From contig NZ_WIDL01000005.1 in the NCBI RefSeq assembly GCF_009496535.1, forward strand, positions 146,990 to 210,989: a DNA stretch of 64,000 nucleotides. Direction: 5' to 3'. The stretch comes from Stenotrophomonas sp. MYb238 (GTDB taxonomy: Bacteria > Pseudomonadota > Gammaproteobacteria > Xanthomonadales > Xanthomonadaceae). Position 1 is the stretch's first letter, and every line of letters begins with the position of its first letter. A program made the translations under genes and the position numbers. Shown here in pieces: positions 1 to 8,927 of this stretch. Under the pieces are notes generated by a model that made no database searches, was not told the origin of the DNA, and was given only the letters and a program-made list of their open reading frames with translations.

Positions 1-409
1 CGTCGCGCGGTCCCGGTCCCAGGCGCGCGCCGATATAGAGGCCCGTGGCGATGGCCAGCAGCACCAGCCCCGCCAGGAACAGCAGCACCTGCCACGCCAG
101 TCCCTGCGCCGCCGGCACGAGATGCAGCCCGAGCTGGGCGCTGGGGCCTATCAGCAGGACGTTGAGTACCGTGCCCAGCCCCGGCCGCTGCCGCAGCGGC
201 CACCACATCAGCAGCACGGCGATGCCCACCAGGTTGGTGACCAGGCCGAACGCCAGTCCGCTGCGCAGCGAGATGCCCTGCGACAGCACGTCCCAGGGTG
301 CGATGCCGATGCCGGCGCGGATCATCAGCGCCGAGGCGATGCCGAACAGGAAAAGGCCCAGCAGCAGCTGCAGCAGGCGCGGGAATGATGGAAACGAGGG
401 CATCGGCAT
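1..409 (-). CDS. YczE/YitT-type integral membrane protein, C-terminal end cut by window edge
   Basis: The minus-strand frame opens at 409 with ATG (Met-Pro-Met-Pro) and runs off the left edge, giving 136 visible residues. It shows four hydrophobic stretches and an early small-residue/charged segment (RAGIGIAPWDVLSQG, about residues 28-42). That pattern is typical of the YczE/YyaS/YitT-like membrane family, whose biochemical role is not established. A second Met two codons later is an equally possible start. The gene points away from the dehydrogenase gene upstream and has about 70 bp of leader. Family placement rests on the GIAPWDV-type motif and hydrophobicity; the function is unknown. Confidence 0.75.
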   Translation of the reverse strand, partial: MPMPSFPSFPRLLQLLLGLFLFGIASALMIRAGIGIAPWDVLSQGISLRSGLAFGLVTNLVGIAVLLMWWPLRQRPGLGTVLNVLLIGPSAQLGLHLVPAAQGLAWQVLLFLAGLVLLAIATGLYIGARLGPGPRD

Positions 410-479
410 GGGCAGGGAAGGAGGGAAGTGGCAGGCACGCCGGGTGCCTGCGGTGGGATTCGCCAGGTATCTGCGCGCC

Positions 480-1505
480 TCAGTCCCAGCCCTCGAGCGC
501 CAGCTTGCCGGTGGCGCTGCCCGCTTCCAGCAGCCGGTGCGCCTCGCGCAGGTTGGCGGCGTTGATCGCGCCCATGCGCCGGGTCAGCGTGGAACGCAGT
601 TCCCCGGCGTCGATCAGGCTGGCGGCGCGTGTGAGGATGCGGTGCTGTTCGATCATGTCGGCGGTGCGGAAACGCGCCCGCGCGAACATGAATTCCCAGT
701 GGATGCCGATGCACTTGGCCTTGTACGGATCGCCGATGCGCAGGTCGCCGGCCGGTTCCACGATCAGGCCGACATGCCCCTGCGGGGCCAGCAGTTCGCC
801 CAGCGGCTGCCAGTAGCGGTCGGTGTCGGCCAGGTTGAGCGCGGCGTCCACCTGGGCGATACCGAGCGCGTGCAGCTGCGGCGCCAGCGGCTGGCGGTGA
901 TCGATGACGTGCTCGGCGCCCAGTTGCCGGCACCACGCCCGGGTTTCCTTGCGCGAGGCGGTCGCCACCACGGTGAACCCCGCATGGCGGCCCAGCTGGA
1001 TCGCCATCGACCCCACGCCGCCCGCACCGCCGATGACCAGCAGGACCCGGCCGGCGTTGCGCCGCCCGTCCAGCTGGTAGGGCATGCGCTGGAACAGCAG
1101 TTCCCACGCCGTGAGCGTGGTCAGCGGCAGCGCCGCGGCCTCGGCGAAATCCAGCGTCGCCGGCTTGCGGCCGACCAGCCGTTCGTCCACCAGCTGCAGC
1201 TGGGCATCGCAGCCGGGGCGGGTGACGTCGCCGGCGTAATAGACCTCGTCGCCGACTTCGAAGGCGGTCACCTCCGGACCGGTCGCCAGCACGACACCCG
1301 CCGCGTCGAACCCCAGCACGCGGTGCGGGATTTCCTCGCCCGTGCCCGAACGGCGCAGTTTCGTATCCACCGGGTTGACCGAGACGGCCTGCACGCCCAC
1401 CAGCAGGTCCTGTCCCTGCGGCGCGGCGGGCGGTGGAAGTTCGACGTCTTCCAGGGCGCGGGGGTCCTCGATGGGCAGGTAACGGCTCAGGCCGACAGCT
1501 TTCAT
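480..1505 (-). CDS. Zinc-type alcohol dehydrogenase-like / quinone oxidoreductase family protein
   Basis: A 341-residue medium-chain dehydrogenase/reductase. The N-terminal GroES-like half carries the NPVDTK segment near residue 45, and the Rossmann half has the glycine motif IGGAGGVGSMAIQLGR at about 157-172, which binds NAD(P)H. The cysteines that hold structural zinc in true alcohol dehydrogenases are not apparent, so a zinc-free NADPH:quinone (or enone) reductase is more likely than an alcohol dehydrogenase. The length matches the family. The ATG at 1505 gives a normal N terminus (MKAVGL). The gene is divergent from ompA across a 371-bp intergenic region and could be cotranscribed with the membrane protein downstream. 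The substrate cannot be told from sequence. Confidence 0.85.
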   Translation of the reverse strand: MKAVGLSRYLPIEDPRALEDVELPPPAAPQGQDLLVGVQAVSVNPVDTKLRRSGTGEEIPHRVLGFDAAGVVLATGPEVTAFEVGDEVYYAGDVTRPGCDAQLQLVDERLVGRKPATLDFAEAAALPLTTLTAWELLFQRMPYQLDGRRNAGRVLLVIGGAGGVGSMAIQLGRHAGFTVVATASRKETRAWCRQLGAEHVIDHRQPLAPQLHALGIAQVDAALNLADTDRYWQPLGELLAPQGHVGLIVEPAGDLRIGDPYKAKCIGIHWEFMFARARFRTADMIEQHRILTRAASLIDAGELRSTLTRRMGAINAANLREAHRLLEAGSATGKLALEGWD

Positions 1506-1876
1506 GGAAAAGTTCCGTTCGGTGAGGAGGCGACGCCATGATACGCAGGCGCCGTTCAGGTGAAGACGACATGGGGCGCCGCCGCGGTCCCTCGCGTGCT
1601 GGATTTCCCGGGCGACGTGGAATGGCCCGAAACGCCCGCCCCGCTTGGCTATTGCGTGTTTTTACCAAGCTGTATAGGGTGGCGCTTCACCGGCCGACCA
1701 AGGTCCGGGGCTGCGTCATTTGTTATATAGCCGTTAACGTCGTCTTCACGGCCCAGCGCATAATGTGCACCGCGTTGGCGTGCGGAAACGGCCATCTTTC
1801 GGACGCGACGAACGAAATCGCTGTGCTGGACCATGCCATTACCGGTTTCATACCCCCGAAACAAGGAGTTGTATTC
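1506..1876. other. Intergenic region between the dehydrogenase gene and ompA
   Basis: 371 bp without a credible gene. The part from about 1650 to 1770 is clearly richer in A/T than its surroundings and holds several -10-like hexamers (TATAGG at 1673, CATAAT at 1759). The promoter of the abundant ompA transcript is therefore expected here, with a leader of 100 bases or more. None of these has a convincing partner -35 at ideal spacing, so I do not name a single promoter. An open frame continues upstream of ompA through this region but lacks a start signal and any protein-like character. Confidence 0.5.
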
Positions 1877-2986
1877 ATGAACAAGAAGATCCTTACCGCC
1901 GCGCTGCTGGGTGGTCTGGCGTTTGCCCAGGCTGCGTCGGCGCAGGAATTCGATGATCGCTGGTACCTGACCGGTTCGACCGGCTTCAACTTCCAGGACA
2001 AGGACCGTGGCACCAACGACGCTCCGTTCGCCTCCCTGGGCCTGGGCAAGTTCATCAGCCCGAACTGGTCGCTGGACGGCGAGCTGAACTACCAGAACCC
2101 GAACTTCGACAAGAACAAGGATCTGAACTGGTCGCAGTACGGCGTGTCGCTCGACCTGCGTCGCCACTTCATCCAGGAAGGCCGTGGCTGGAACCCGTAC
2201 CTGCTGTTCGGCCTGGGTTACCAGAAGGCCGAGGAAGAGTACGTCGTCAACTCGCTGAACTCGCCGATTGACCGCAAGGACGGCAACCTGGCCGCCAAGG
2301 TCGGCGCCGGTCTGCAGACCACCTTCGACAAGCGCGTCGCCGTGCGTGCCGAAATCGCCTACCGCGCCGATTTCGACGACCAGAGCGTGAACCCGCGCCT
2401 GGCTGGCAAGGACAACGACTGGTTCGGCGACGTGCTGGCTTCGGTCGGCGTCGTGATCCCGCTGGGCCCGGCCCCGGTTGCCGCCGTTGCCCCGCCGCCG
2501 CCGGCTCCGGTCGCGCCGAGCTGCGCCGACCTGGACGACGACGGTGACGGCGTCAACAACTGCGACGACAAGTGCCCGAACTCGCAGGCTGGCCAGATCG
2601 TCGGTCCGGACGGCTGCCCGGTTCCGGTTTCGATCGACCTGAAGGGCGTGAACTTCGACTTCGACAAGTCGACGCTGCGTCCGGATGCCGTCGCGATCCT
2701 GAGCGAGGCCAGCGAGATCCTGAAGCGTTACCCGGAACTGCGCGTTGAAGTCGCCGGTCACACCGACTCGAAGGGTACCGACGCCTACAACCAGAAGCTG
2801 TCCGAGCGTCGCGCCAAGGCTGTGTACGACTACCTGACCACCAACGGTGTCGCCGCGTCGCGCCTGCAGGGTCCGATCGGCTACGGCGAGAGCCGTCCGA
2901 TTGCCCCGAACACCAACCCGGATGGTTCGGACAATCCGGAAGGTCGCGCCAAGAACCGTCGCACCGAGCTGAACGTCCAGAACTGA
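1877..2986 (+). CDS. OmpA family outer-membrane porin with calcium-binding-type repeat
   Basis: A 369-residue precursor. Residues 1-22 form a signal peptide ending ASA-Q. An eight-strand-type beta barrel follows (to about 195), then a Pro/Ala linker, then a short thrombospondin-3-like segment (DLDDDGDGVNNCDDKCP) with two of its cysteines. The C-terminal OmpA peptidoglycan-binding domain has NFDFDKSTLRPDA and the GHTDSKG and LSERRAKAV motifs. The barrel sits in the outer membrane and the C domain anchors it to the cell wall. The ATG at 1877 is fixed by AAGGAG at 1863-1868 and the signal peptide. Codon choice is strongly biased (CTG, CGT, GGT), as in highly expressed genes, and a strong terminator follows. 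Confidence 0.95.
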   Translation: MNKKILTAALLGGLAFAQAASAQEFDDRWYLTGSTGFNFQDKDRGTNDAPFASLGLGKFISPNWSLDGELNYQNPNFDKNKDLNWSQYGVSLDLRRHFIQEGRGWNPYLLFGLGYQKAEEEYVVNSLNSPIDRKDGNLAAKVGAGLQTTFDKRVAVRAEIAYRADFDDQSVNPRLAGKDNDWFGDVLASVGVVIPLGPAPVAAVAPPPPAPVAPSCADLDDDGDGVNNCDDKCPNSQAGQIVGPDGCPVPVSIDLKGVNFDFDKSTLRPDAVAILSEASEILKRYPELRVEVAGHTDSKGTDAYNQKLSERRAKAVYDYLTTNGVAASRLQGPIGYGESRPIAPNTNPDGSDNPEGRAKNRRTELNVQN

Positions 2987-3010
2987 TCGGACGTATCGGT
3001 TGATTCGAAC

Positions 3011-3042
3011 AAGGCCCGGCGAAAGCCGGGCCTTGTTTTTTT
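3011..3042 (+). terminator. Rho-independent terminator of ompA
   Basis: A 10-bp perfect stem (AAGGCCCGGC / GCCGGGCCTT) with a GAAA tetraloop is followed by G and seven T residues, beginning 25 bases after the ompA stop codon. Confidence 0.92.
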
Positions 3043-3199
3043 GTTCTGCGCCGGAAAGCGCGGCGCTTGCGCCGATCATGGATCGGCTGCCCGTCGCGGA
3101 TGCGGCGAAGCGCGCTTTGCGCGAACCCTGCCGCGAAGGTTGAAAGCCCTGCGGGGCATGCCTACACTCGCCGCGTTCCCCGCTCGAATGGAAATACCG

Positions 3200-3685
3200 A
3201 TGCTGCGTATCGCACTGGCCGGCGCCATGGCCCTGGTTTTCGTCCCCGCCGCCCACGCAGCCGTCGATTGCTCGGCCAGCACCGTCGTGCCGCCGCCGCT
3301 GCCGGCCACGGTGATCGAGCCGGTCGCCGAAGAGCTGTATGCCCGCCAGGGGCAGCTGGGCATGCCGTCGGGCGTGCTGACCTCGAACTCCAGCGACGAA
3401 CAGTCGCTCGACCGCGTGCTGATGCGCCTGCGCGTGGAAAGCTGCAACAACGTCGCCAGCGCGATGCCGGCGCGTCCGGCGATCAACCCCAACGATCCGG
3501 CGGCCTACAAGCCGCAGACGCAGTACGACAACACGCCGTGGCGCTTCGACATGAGCCAGAACGGCAAGCGCATGACCGCCGACGAGTTCGACGCCTGGAT
3601 GAAGGCGCGCGGCGTGCGCGTGGTCAAGGCGGCGGCGCCGGCCGAAGGTGCGGCCGAAGCCAAGCCGGCGGCCGAGGTCAAGTAA
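3200..3685 (+). CDS. Small exported protein with C-terminal 'TADEFDAWMKARGVRV' motif
   Basis: A 161-residue protein with a clean signal peptide (cleavage probably after HAA near residue 21) and two cysteines in the mature part. The C-terminal segment, about residues 114-142, carries RMTADEFDAWMKARGVRVV. This nearly matches the C terminus of the lipoprotein at 4644-4946, although the N-terminal parts differ. An Ala/Glu/Lys-rich tail follows. I recognise no family. An in-frame ATG at 3188 would add four residues; I prefer 3200 because the signal peptide then begins directly. It ends 27 bp before the pseudouridine synthase gene, so the two may be cotranscribed. Probably periplasmic, function unknown. 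Confidence 0.8.
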   Translation: MLRIALAGAMALVFVPAAHAAVDCSASTVVPPPLPATVIEPVAEELYARQGQLGMPSGVLTSNSSDEQSLDRVLMRLRVESCNNVASAMPARPAINPNDPAAYKPQTQYDNTPWRFDMSQNGKRMTADEFDAWMKARGVRVVKAAAPAEGAAEAKPAAEVK

Positions 3686-3712
3686 GCGGCACGCAGCGTC
3701 CAGGGCCTCTCC

Positions 3713-4555
3713 ATGCCGCGCAGGCCCGATCCGGATGCCCGCCCCGCCAGACAGGGCGGGCATCGCGTTTCGTCCCCGGCAAGCCGTGCCAAGAAGGCCG
3801 CGACAGCCGACCCGGCGCCGCGCCATGGCCTGGCGCGCGTGCTGTCCAAGGCGGGCGTGTGCTCGCGCACCGAAGCCGCGCGCCGCGTGCTGGCCGGCAG
3901 GGTCGGCGTGGATGGCCGTGTGGTGCGGGATCCTGAATTCCCCGTCGTCCCGACGCGGCAGCGCGTCACGATGGATGGCCAGCCCATCGTGGCGGCGCAG
4001 CGCCTGTATGTGGCGTTGAACAAGCCGCGCGGCCTGGTCACCACCGTCCGCGACGAGCAGGGCAGGGACACTGTCTACCGTTGCTTCGACGGTGCCGGCC
4101 TGCCATGGCTGGCGCCGGTCGGCCGCCTGGACAAGGCCAGCGAAGGGCTGCTGTTCTTCAGCAACGACCCGGAATGGGCGGCGCGGCTGACCGACCCGGC
4201 GACCGGGCCGTTGAAGACCTATCGCGTGCAGATCGATGGCGTGCCCGATGCGGCGCAGCTGGCGCGCATGCATGACGGGATCGACGATGCCGGCGAACGC
4301 CTGGCCGCGCATTCGGTTGCCGTCCTGCGCCAGGGCGGGCGCACCGCGTGGCTGGAGATCGTGCTGGACGAGGGGCGCAACCGGCACATCCGGCGGTTGC
4401 TGGAGGTGCTGGGTTTCGAGGTGCTGCGGTTGATGCGGGTAGCGATCGGGCCGGTGCAGCTGGGCGAGCTGGCCAAGGGGCAGTGGCGCGTGCTGGAAGC
4501 GCAGGAGCTGGAAGCGCTGGCCGCCCATTCAGCCGAATCGCGCGCCGATTCATGA
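3713..4555 (+). CDS. rRNA pseudouridine synthase, RsuA/RluB/RluF family
   Basis: A 280-residue cytoplasmic enzyme that isomerises a specific rRNA uridine to pseudouridine. A basic, low-complexity N-terminal tail (about 36 residues) precedes an S4 RNA-binding domain (LARVLSKAGVCSRTEAARRVL, about 40-60). The catalytic domain has the signature GRLDKASEGLLFF, with catalytic Asp140, and the C-terminal EGRNRHIRRLLEVLGF motif. These define the RsuA/RluB/RluE/RluF group, but I cannot tell which rRNA position is the target. It lies between two exported proteins that share a motif, with which it has no obvious functional link. The N-terminal tail is probably disordered, and the true start could be slightly downstream. 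Confidence 0.9.
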   Translation: MPRRPDPDARPARQGGHRVSSPASRAKKAATADPAPRHGLARVLSKAGVCSRTEAARRVLAGRVGVDGRVVRDPEFPVVPTRQRVTMDGQPIVAAQRLYVALNKPRGLVTTVRDEQGRDTVYRCFDGAGLPWLAPVGRLDKASEGLLFFSNDPEWAARLTDPATGPLKTYRVQIDGVPDAAQLARMHDGIDDAGERLAAHSVAVLRQGGRTAWLEIVLDEGRNRHIRRLLEVLGFEVLRLMRVAIGPVQLGELAKGQWRVLEAQELEALAAHSAESRADS

Positions 4556-4643
4556 AATTTCTCCATGAAATTCATGTGTATAGCTTGATTTTCTCAAGTA
4601 CATGATTAGGCTGTAGGCCTGTTCCCAGCGAGGTCGAGCGGCC

Positions 4644-4946
4644 ATGCCAGCTTTCATCCGCACTGCGGTTTTTTTATCGGGCGCGGCGGCAGCCGCGGTC
4701 CTGGCCGGTTGCGCGTCGTCCGGCAAGCCGGTGGCCGCGGCCATCGAGGACAAGCCGGTCACGGTGACGGTGGAGGCGCCGATGGCGGAGAAGGACGCGC
4801 TGGGCAACTACCGCTTCCTGATGCAGCAGGAAGGAAAGAACATGAGCGCCGACCAGTTCGACGCGTGGATGAAGGCCAACGGCATCCGCGTGGCGCGCGG
4901 CAATACGCCCGATGGCGCCGCCGCGGCGCCGGCCGCCAAGAACTAG
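4644..4946 (+). CDS. Small lipoprotein with C-terminal 'SADQFDAWMKANGIRV' motif
   Basis: A 100-residue lipoprotein precursor. A hydrophobic signal ends in the lipobox LAGC (Cys22), so the mature protein should be lipid-anchored in the envelope. The mature part has a short variable region and then FLMQQEGKNMSADQFDAW and the following KANGIRVARG. The same pattern occurs at the end of the exported protein encoded at 3200-3685. The leader region (4556-4640) is AT-rich compared with the rest of the window, so it probably has its own promoter. No known domain is recognised. Confidence 0.8.
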   Translation: MPAFIRTAVFLSGAAAAAVLAGCASSGKPVAAAIEDKPVTVTVEAPMAEKDALGNYRFLMQQEGKNMSADQFDAWMKANGIRVARGNTPDGAAAAPAAKN

Positions 4947-5025
4947 CCTTCGTAGCTGCGGGCCTTCGTGGCCCTGCACGGAAGATGCGATGTCCGCTGG
5001 ATCCACTTCCTCTGGCCGGATACGG

Positions 5026-5049
5026 AACAGGCGCCCTCAGGCGCCTGTT
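5026..5049. terminator. Hairpin between convergent lipoprotein gene and kbl
   Basis: A perfect 10-bp inverted repeat (AACAGGCGCC / GGCGCCTGTT) with a four-base loop lies between two converging genes. The T-rich tails are short on both sides (GCCGTTTG on the plus strand), so it is a plausible but weak bidirectional terminator. Confidence 0.55.
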
Positions 5050-5072
5050 GCCGTTTGTACGATTGAGCGGGA

Positions 5073-6287
5073 TCAGCCCTTGATGACACCCAGTTCCCGG
5101 CCGATGCGGGTGAAGGCGTCGATAGCGCGGTCCAGGTGGTCGCGGCTGTGCGCCGCGCTCATCTGGGTGCGGATGCGCGCCTGTCCCTTCGGCACCACCG
5201 GGAAGAAGAATCCGATCGCGTAGATGCCTTCCTCGAGCAGGCGCTGCGCGAACTTCTGCGCGAGCGGGGCGTCGTACAGCATCACCGGGCTGATCGGATG
5301 CACGCCCGGCTTCACGTCGAACCCGGCGGCGGTCATTTTCTGGCGGAAATAGGCGGTGTTCTCGGCCAGCTTTTCGCGCAGGTCGCCGGCCTTGTCGAGC
5401 ATGTCGAAGGCCTTGATGCCGGCGGCGACCACGTGCGGCGGCAGCGAGTTGGAGAACAGGTACGGGCGCGAACGCTGGCGCAGCAGCTCGATCACTTCGG
5501 CGCTGGCGCAGGTGAAGCCGCCCAGCGCGCCGCCCATGGCCTTGCCGAGGGTGCCGGTGATGATGTCGATGCGGTCCAGCACGCCCTTGACCTCGGCCGA
5601 GCCGCGGCCGGTGGCGCCGAGGAAGCCGGTGGCGTGGCATTCGTCGATGTGCACCAGCGCGCCGTACTTCTTCGCCAGCGCGGTGATCTCGTCCAGCGGG
5701 GCGATGAAGCCGTCCATCGAGAACACGCCGTCGGTGGTGATCAGCTTGGTCCTGCAGCCGGCGGCATCGGCGGCCTGCAGCTGCGCTTCTAGGTCGGCCA
5801 TGTCGCAGTTGGCGTAGCGGAAACGCTTGGCCTTGCACAGGCGCACGCCGTCGATGATCGAGGCATGGTTGAGCGCGTCGGAGATGATCGCGTCGTTCTC
5901 GCCCAGCAGCGGCTCGAACAGGCCGCCATTGGCGTCGAAGCAGGCGGCGTAGAGGATGGTGTCGTCCTTGCCGAAGAAGGCGGCGATCTGCGCTTCCAGC
6001 TGCTTGTGCAGGTCTTGGGTGCCGCAGATGAAGCGCACCGAGGCCATGCCGAAACCGTGGCTGTCCAGCGCGTCCTTGGCGGCCTGGATCAGGTCCGGGT
6101 GGTCGGCCAGGCCCAGGTAGTTGTTGGCGCAGAAGTTCAGCACGCTGCGGCCGTCGTCCAGGGTGATCTCGGCCGACTGCGGGCTGGTGATGATGCGTTC
6201 GGACTTGAACAACCCCTGCGCGCGGATGGCGTCCAGTTCCTCGGCGTAATGCCGGGTGAGCGGGGAAGTGTTCGCGTTGGCGGTCAT
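5073..6287 (-). CDS. kbl: Glycine C-acetyltransferase (2-amino-3-ketobutyrate CoA ligase)
   Basis: A 404-residue PLP enzyme of the alpha-oxoamine synthase family. It cleaves 2-amino-3-oxobutyrate with CoA into glycine and acetyl-CoA, the second step of threonine breakdown after Tdh. Visible signatures are the substrate-loop [14 protein letters not shown] near residue 55, the Asp/His cofactor contact in [12 protein letters not shown], and the PLP lysine in [15 protein letters not shown]. The start at 6287 ([18 protein letters not shown]) gives the usual length; the frame is open further upstream but has no family similarity there. The partner gene tdh lies 6.5 kb away at 12831-13868 on the same strand, not adjacent as in Escherichia coli. 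Confidence 0.95.
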   Translation of the reverse strand: MTANANTSPLTRHYAEELDAIRAQGLFKSERIITSPQSAEITLDDGRSVLNFCANNYLGLADHPDLIQAAKDALDSHGFGMASVRFICGTQDLHKQLEAQIAAFFGKDDTILYAACFDANGGLFEPLLGENDAIISDALNHASIIDGVRLCKAKRFRYANCDMADLEAQLQAADAAGCRTKLITTDGVFSMDGFIAPLDEITALAKKYGALVHIDECHATGFLGATGRGSAEVKGVLDRIDIITGTLGKAMGGALGGFTCASAEVIELLRQRSRPYLFSNSLPPHVVAAGIKAFDMLDKAGDLREKLAENTAYFRQKMTAAGFDVKPGVHPISPVMLYDAPLAQKFAQRLLEEGIYAIGFFFPVVPKGQARIRTQMSAAHSRDHLDRAIDAFTRIGRELGVIKG

Positions 6288-6451
6288 GGCGGGGGCTTGC
6301 GATGGAAGGAGTGCCGATTCTAGCGGCCGGGCGGCATCGCCGCCGGTTTCATGGGGAATGGCTATAAGCGCCACGGCCGAAGTCATTTCTCCGCCCGCGT
6401 GTGCGCCCGCAGCATCGACGCTCCCACCCACGCCTTCGCAAGGAACCTTCG

Positions 6452-7879
6452 ATGACCGCGCTCCCCCTCCCGTCCACCGCGCCGACCAGGAAGCTGTTGT
6501 CCCTCAGCCTGGCCGTGGCGCTGTGCGGAGCGGCGGCATCGGCGTGGGCGCAGGCGCCTACCGTGGAACAGCTGCAGCAGCGCCTGGAGCGGCTGGAGCG
6601 CCTGGCCGGCGTATCTGGCGGCGCACCCGCCGACGGTGCCGGCCTGGCCGACCTGGACCAGCGCCTGCGCATCCTCGAACGCCGCCTGGAGCTGCAGGAA
6701 GAAGAACGCGTGGCCACCGCCAAGGCCGCGCCGAGGGTTGCGGTCGACCACAAGGGCGCCGCCTTCACTTCCGGCGACGGCAATTACGAACTGAGGCTGC
6801 GCGGCCTGCTGCAGGGTGATGCGCGGGTGTTCCTCGGCAACAGCAGCCAGAACGACACCTTCCTGCTGCGCACCGCGCGGCCGACGCTGGAGGGATCGCT
6901 GGGCCGGCTGCTGGCCTACCGTTTCACCCCGGAGTTCGCCGGCGACAGCGCCAGCATCGTCGATGCCTATGCCGACCTGCGCTTCGACCCGGCGTACACC
7001 GTGCGCGTGGGCAGGTTCACCTCGCCGGTCGGGCTGGAGCGCCTGCAGTCCTCTTCCGCGCTGGTCGATGTCGAACGCGCGCTGGCCAGCGAACTGGCCC
7101 CCAACCGCGACCTGGGCGTGCAGTTGCAGGGCGAAGTCGCCAAGGGAAAATTCAGCTACGCGCTGGGCGTGTTCAATGGCGCGGTAGATGGCCGCGACGC
7201 GGCCACCGGCAATCCGGACGACGATGTCGAGTTCGCCGGTCGCGTGTTCTTCGAACCCTTGAAGGGCACGGGCAGCGCCTGGGCGGGGCTGGGATTCGGC
7301 CTGGGCGCGAGCTCGGGCGAGAAGCACGGCGCCGGCAGCAGTTTCCTGCCGCGCTACCGCACGCCGGGGCAGGCGACCTTCTTCAGCTACCGCGGCACGG
7401 TGCTGGCCGACGGCAGCCATCGCCGCTGGTCGCCGCAGGGCTGGTTCTACCGCGACGGATTCGGCCTGCAGGGCGAGTACATCGTGTCGCGGCAGGAGGT
7501 GGCGCGCGACGGCCGCCGCGCGGCGCTGCAACACCGCGCTTGGCAGGCCACCGCCAGCTACGTGCTCAGCGGCGAGGACGCGGGCTACCGCGGGGTGACG
7601 CCGTCCCGGCCGTTCGGCAGCAACGGCGGCCTGGGCGCGTTCGAGCTGACGGCACGCTACGGCGTGCTGGACATCGACGACGACGCATTCCCGTTCTATG
7701 CCGATCCGGCCGCTTCCGCCTCGCGCGTGCGCGCCTGGACGCTCGGCGCGAACTGGTACCTGACGGCCAACCTCAGGCTGGCGACCAACTACCTGCACAG
7801 CCGCTTCGATGCCGCGTCCGGCGGCGCCGCCCTGCCTGCCGAGAAAGCCGTGTTCTCGCGCCTGCAGGTTTCCTTCTGA
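6452..7879 (+). CDS. Phosphate-selective porin (OprO/OprP-type) outer-membrane channel
   Basis: A 475-residue outer-membrane protein. The signal peptide spans about residues 1-34 (ends SAWA-Q). Next is a short coiled-coil ([16 protein letters not shown], about 37-52, and a second heptad run near 70-90), the typical periplasmic trimerisation element of OprP/OprO porins. A 16-strand-type barrel follows with the family hallmark [19 protein letters not shown] near 147-165 and a C-terminal aromatic residue (LQVSF). AAGGAAC upstream fixes the ATG. Only 13 bp separate it from the sulfate-binding protein gene, so it is the first gene of the sulfate transport operon. That suggests it passes sulfate, or anions in general, despite the family name. 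A TATAAG box at 6363 may belong to its promoter. Confidence 0.88.
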   Translation: MTALPLPSTAPTRKLLSLSLAVALCGAAASAWAQAPTVEQLQQRLERLERLAGVSGGAPADGAGLADLDQRLRILERRLELQEEERVATAKAAPRVAVDHKGAAFTSGDGNYELRLRGLLQGDARVFLGNSSQNDTFLLRTARPTLEGSLGRLLAYRFTPEFAGDSASIVDAYADLRFDPAYTVRVGRFTSPVGLERLQSSSALVDVERALASELAPNRDLGVQLQGEVAKGKFSYALGVFNGAVDGRDAATGNPDDDVEFAGRVFFEPLKGTGSAWAGLGFGLGASSGEKHGAGSSFLPRYRTPGQATFFSYRGTVLADGSHRRWSPQGWFYRDGFGLQGEYIVSRQEVARDGRRAALQHRAWQATASYVLSGEDAGYRGVTPSRPFGSNGGLGAFELTARYGVLDIDDDAFPFYADPAASASRVRAWTLGANWYLTANLRLATNYLHSRFDAASGGAALPAEKAVFSRLQVSF

Positions 7880-7892
7880 CGGAGCATCCCCC

Positions 7893-8915
7893 ATGACCCA
7901 GACCTTCCGTTCCCGCGCCGGCCTGGCTTCGCTGGCCTTCCTGCTGACCCTGCTCTCCGGCGGCGCGTTCGCCCGCGACGTGCAGCTGCTCAACGTGTCC
8001 TACGATCCCACCCGCGAGCTGTACCGCGATTTCAACGCCGCCTTCGCCCGCCACTGGAAGGAAACCCGCGGCGACACCGTCGCCGTGGAGACCTCGCACG
8101 GCGGTTCCGGCAAGCAGGCGCGCGCGGTGATCGACGGCATCCAGGCCGACGTGGTCACGCTGGCGCTGGCCTACGACGTGGACGCGATCGCGCAGAAGGC
8201 CAGGCTGCTGCCGGCCGACTGGGAATCGCGCCTGCCCGACAACAGCGCGCCGTATACCTCGACCATCGTGTTCCTGGTGCGCAAGGGCAACCCCAAGGGC
8301 ATCCGCGACTGGCCGGACCTGCTGCGCGCCGGCGTGTCGGTGGTGACGCCCAACCCGAAGACCTCCGGCGGCGCGCGCTGGAACTACCTCGCCGCCTGGG
8401 CCTATGCCGAGCACATCTTCAAGGGTGACCGCGAGCGCATCCTCACCTACATGCGCGCGCTGTTCCGCAACGTGCCGGTGCTGGATACCGGCGCGCGCGG
8501 CGCCACCACCACCTTCGTCCAGCGCGGCATCGGCGACGTGCTGCTGGCCTGGGAGAACGAGGCCTTCCTGGCGCAGGAGGAACTGGGCCTGGACAAGTTC
8601 GAGATCGTGGTGCCGCGGCTGTCGATCCTGGCCGAGCCCTCGGTGGCGCTGATCGACCGCAACGTCGACCGCCACGGCACCCGCGAGGTGGCGCAGGCCT
8701 ACCTGCAGTACCTGTATTCGGCCGAGGGCCAGCGCATCGCTGCGCGCCACTACTACCGCCCACGCCATCCCGAACTGGCTGCGCCGGCCGACGTGGCGCG
8801 CTTCCCGCAGGTGCGGCTGGTGACCATCCGCGAGGCGTTCGGCTCGTGGCAGAAGGCGCAGGCCGAGCACTTCGCCGACGGCGGCGTGTTCGACCAGATC
8901 CAGGCGAGCAAATAG
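7893..8915 (+). CDS. sbp: Sulfate/thiosulfate ABC transporter, periplasmic binding protein
   Basis: A 340-residue precursor with a signal peptide (to about residue 28, GGAFA-R). The mature protein begins [15 protein letters not shown], the family start, and carries the sulfate-binding signatures [15 protein letters not shown] (about 70-84) and [16 protein letters not shown]. It delivers sulfate (possibly thiosulfate) to the CysTWA transporter encoded next. GGAG at 7881 serves the ATG. The Sbp and CysP types cannot be separated safely by eye; the symbol reflects the more usual naming. Confidence 0.93.
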   Translation: MTQTFRSRAGLASLAFLLTLLSGGAFARDVQLLNVSYDPTRELYRDFNAAFARHWKETRGDTVAVETSHGGSGKQARAVIDGIQADVVTLALAYDVDAIAQKARLLPADWESRLPDNSAPYTSTIVFLVRKGNPKGIRDWPDLLRAGVSVVTPNPKTSGGARWNYLAAWAYAEHIFKGDRERILTYMRALFRNVPVLDTGARGATTTFVQRGIGDVLLAWENEAFLAQEELGLDKFEIVVPRLSILAEPSVALIDRNVDRHGTREVAQAYLQYLYSAEGQRIAARHYYRPRHPELAAPADVARFPQVRLVTIREAFGSWQKAQAEHFADGGVFDQIQASK

Positions 8916-8927
8916 GTGGCCGCAGGC

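Noticed and set aside
1649-4528. A 959-codon minus-strand open frame covering ompA and the pseudouridine synthase gene
   Set aside because: It is a shadow of three well-supported plus-strand genes, crosses the ompA terminator, and has a low-complexity, His/Arg-rich translation.
4550-4580. Tandem ATGAAATTxC-like words (CATGAAATT twice) ahead of the lipoprotein gene
   Set aside because: Only two short imperfect copies in an AT-rich leader; not enough to call an operator or repeat element.
6288-6431. N-terminal extension of kbl to an upstream start at 6431
   Set aside because: The added 48 residues have no similarity to the family and run through the intergenic promoter region shared with the porin gene; MTANANTS at 6287 gives normal length.
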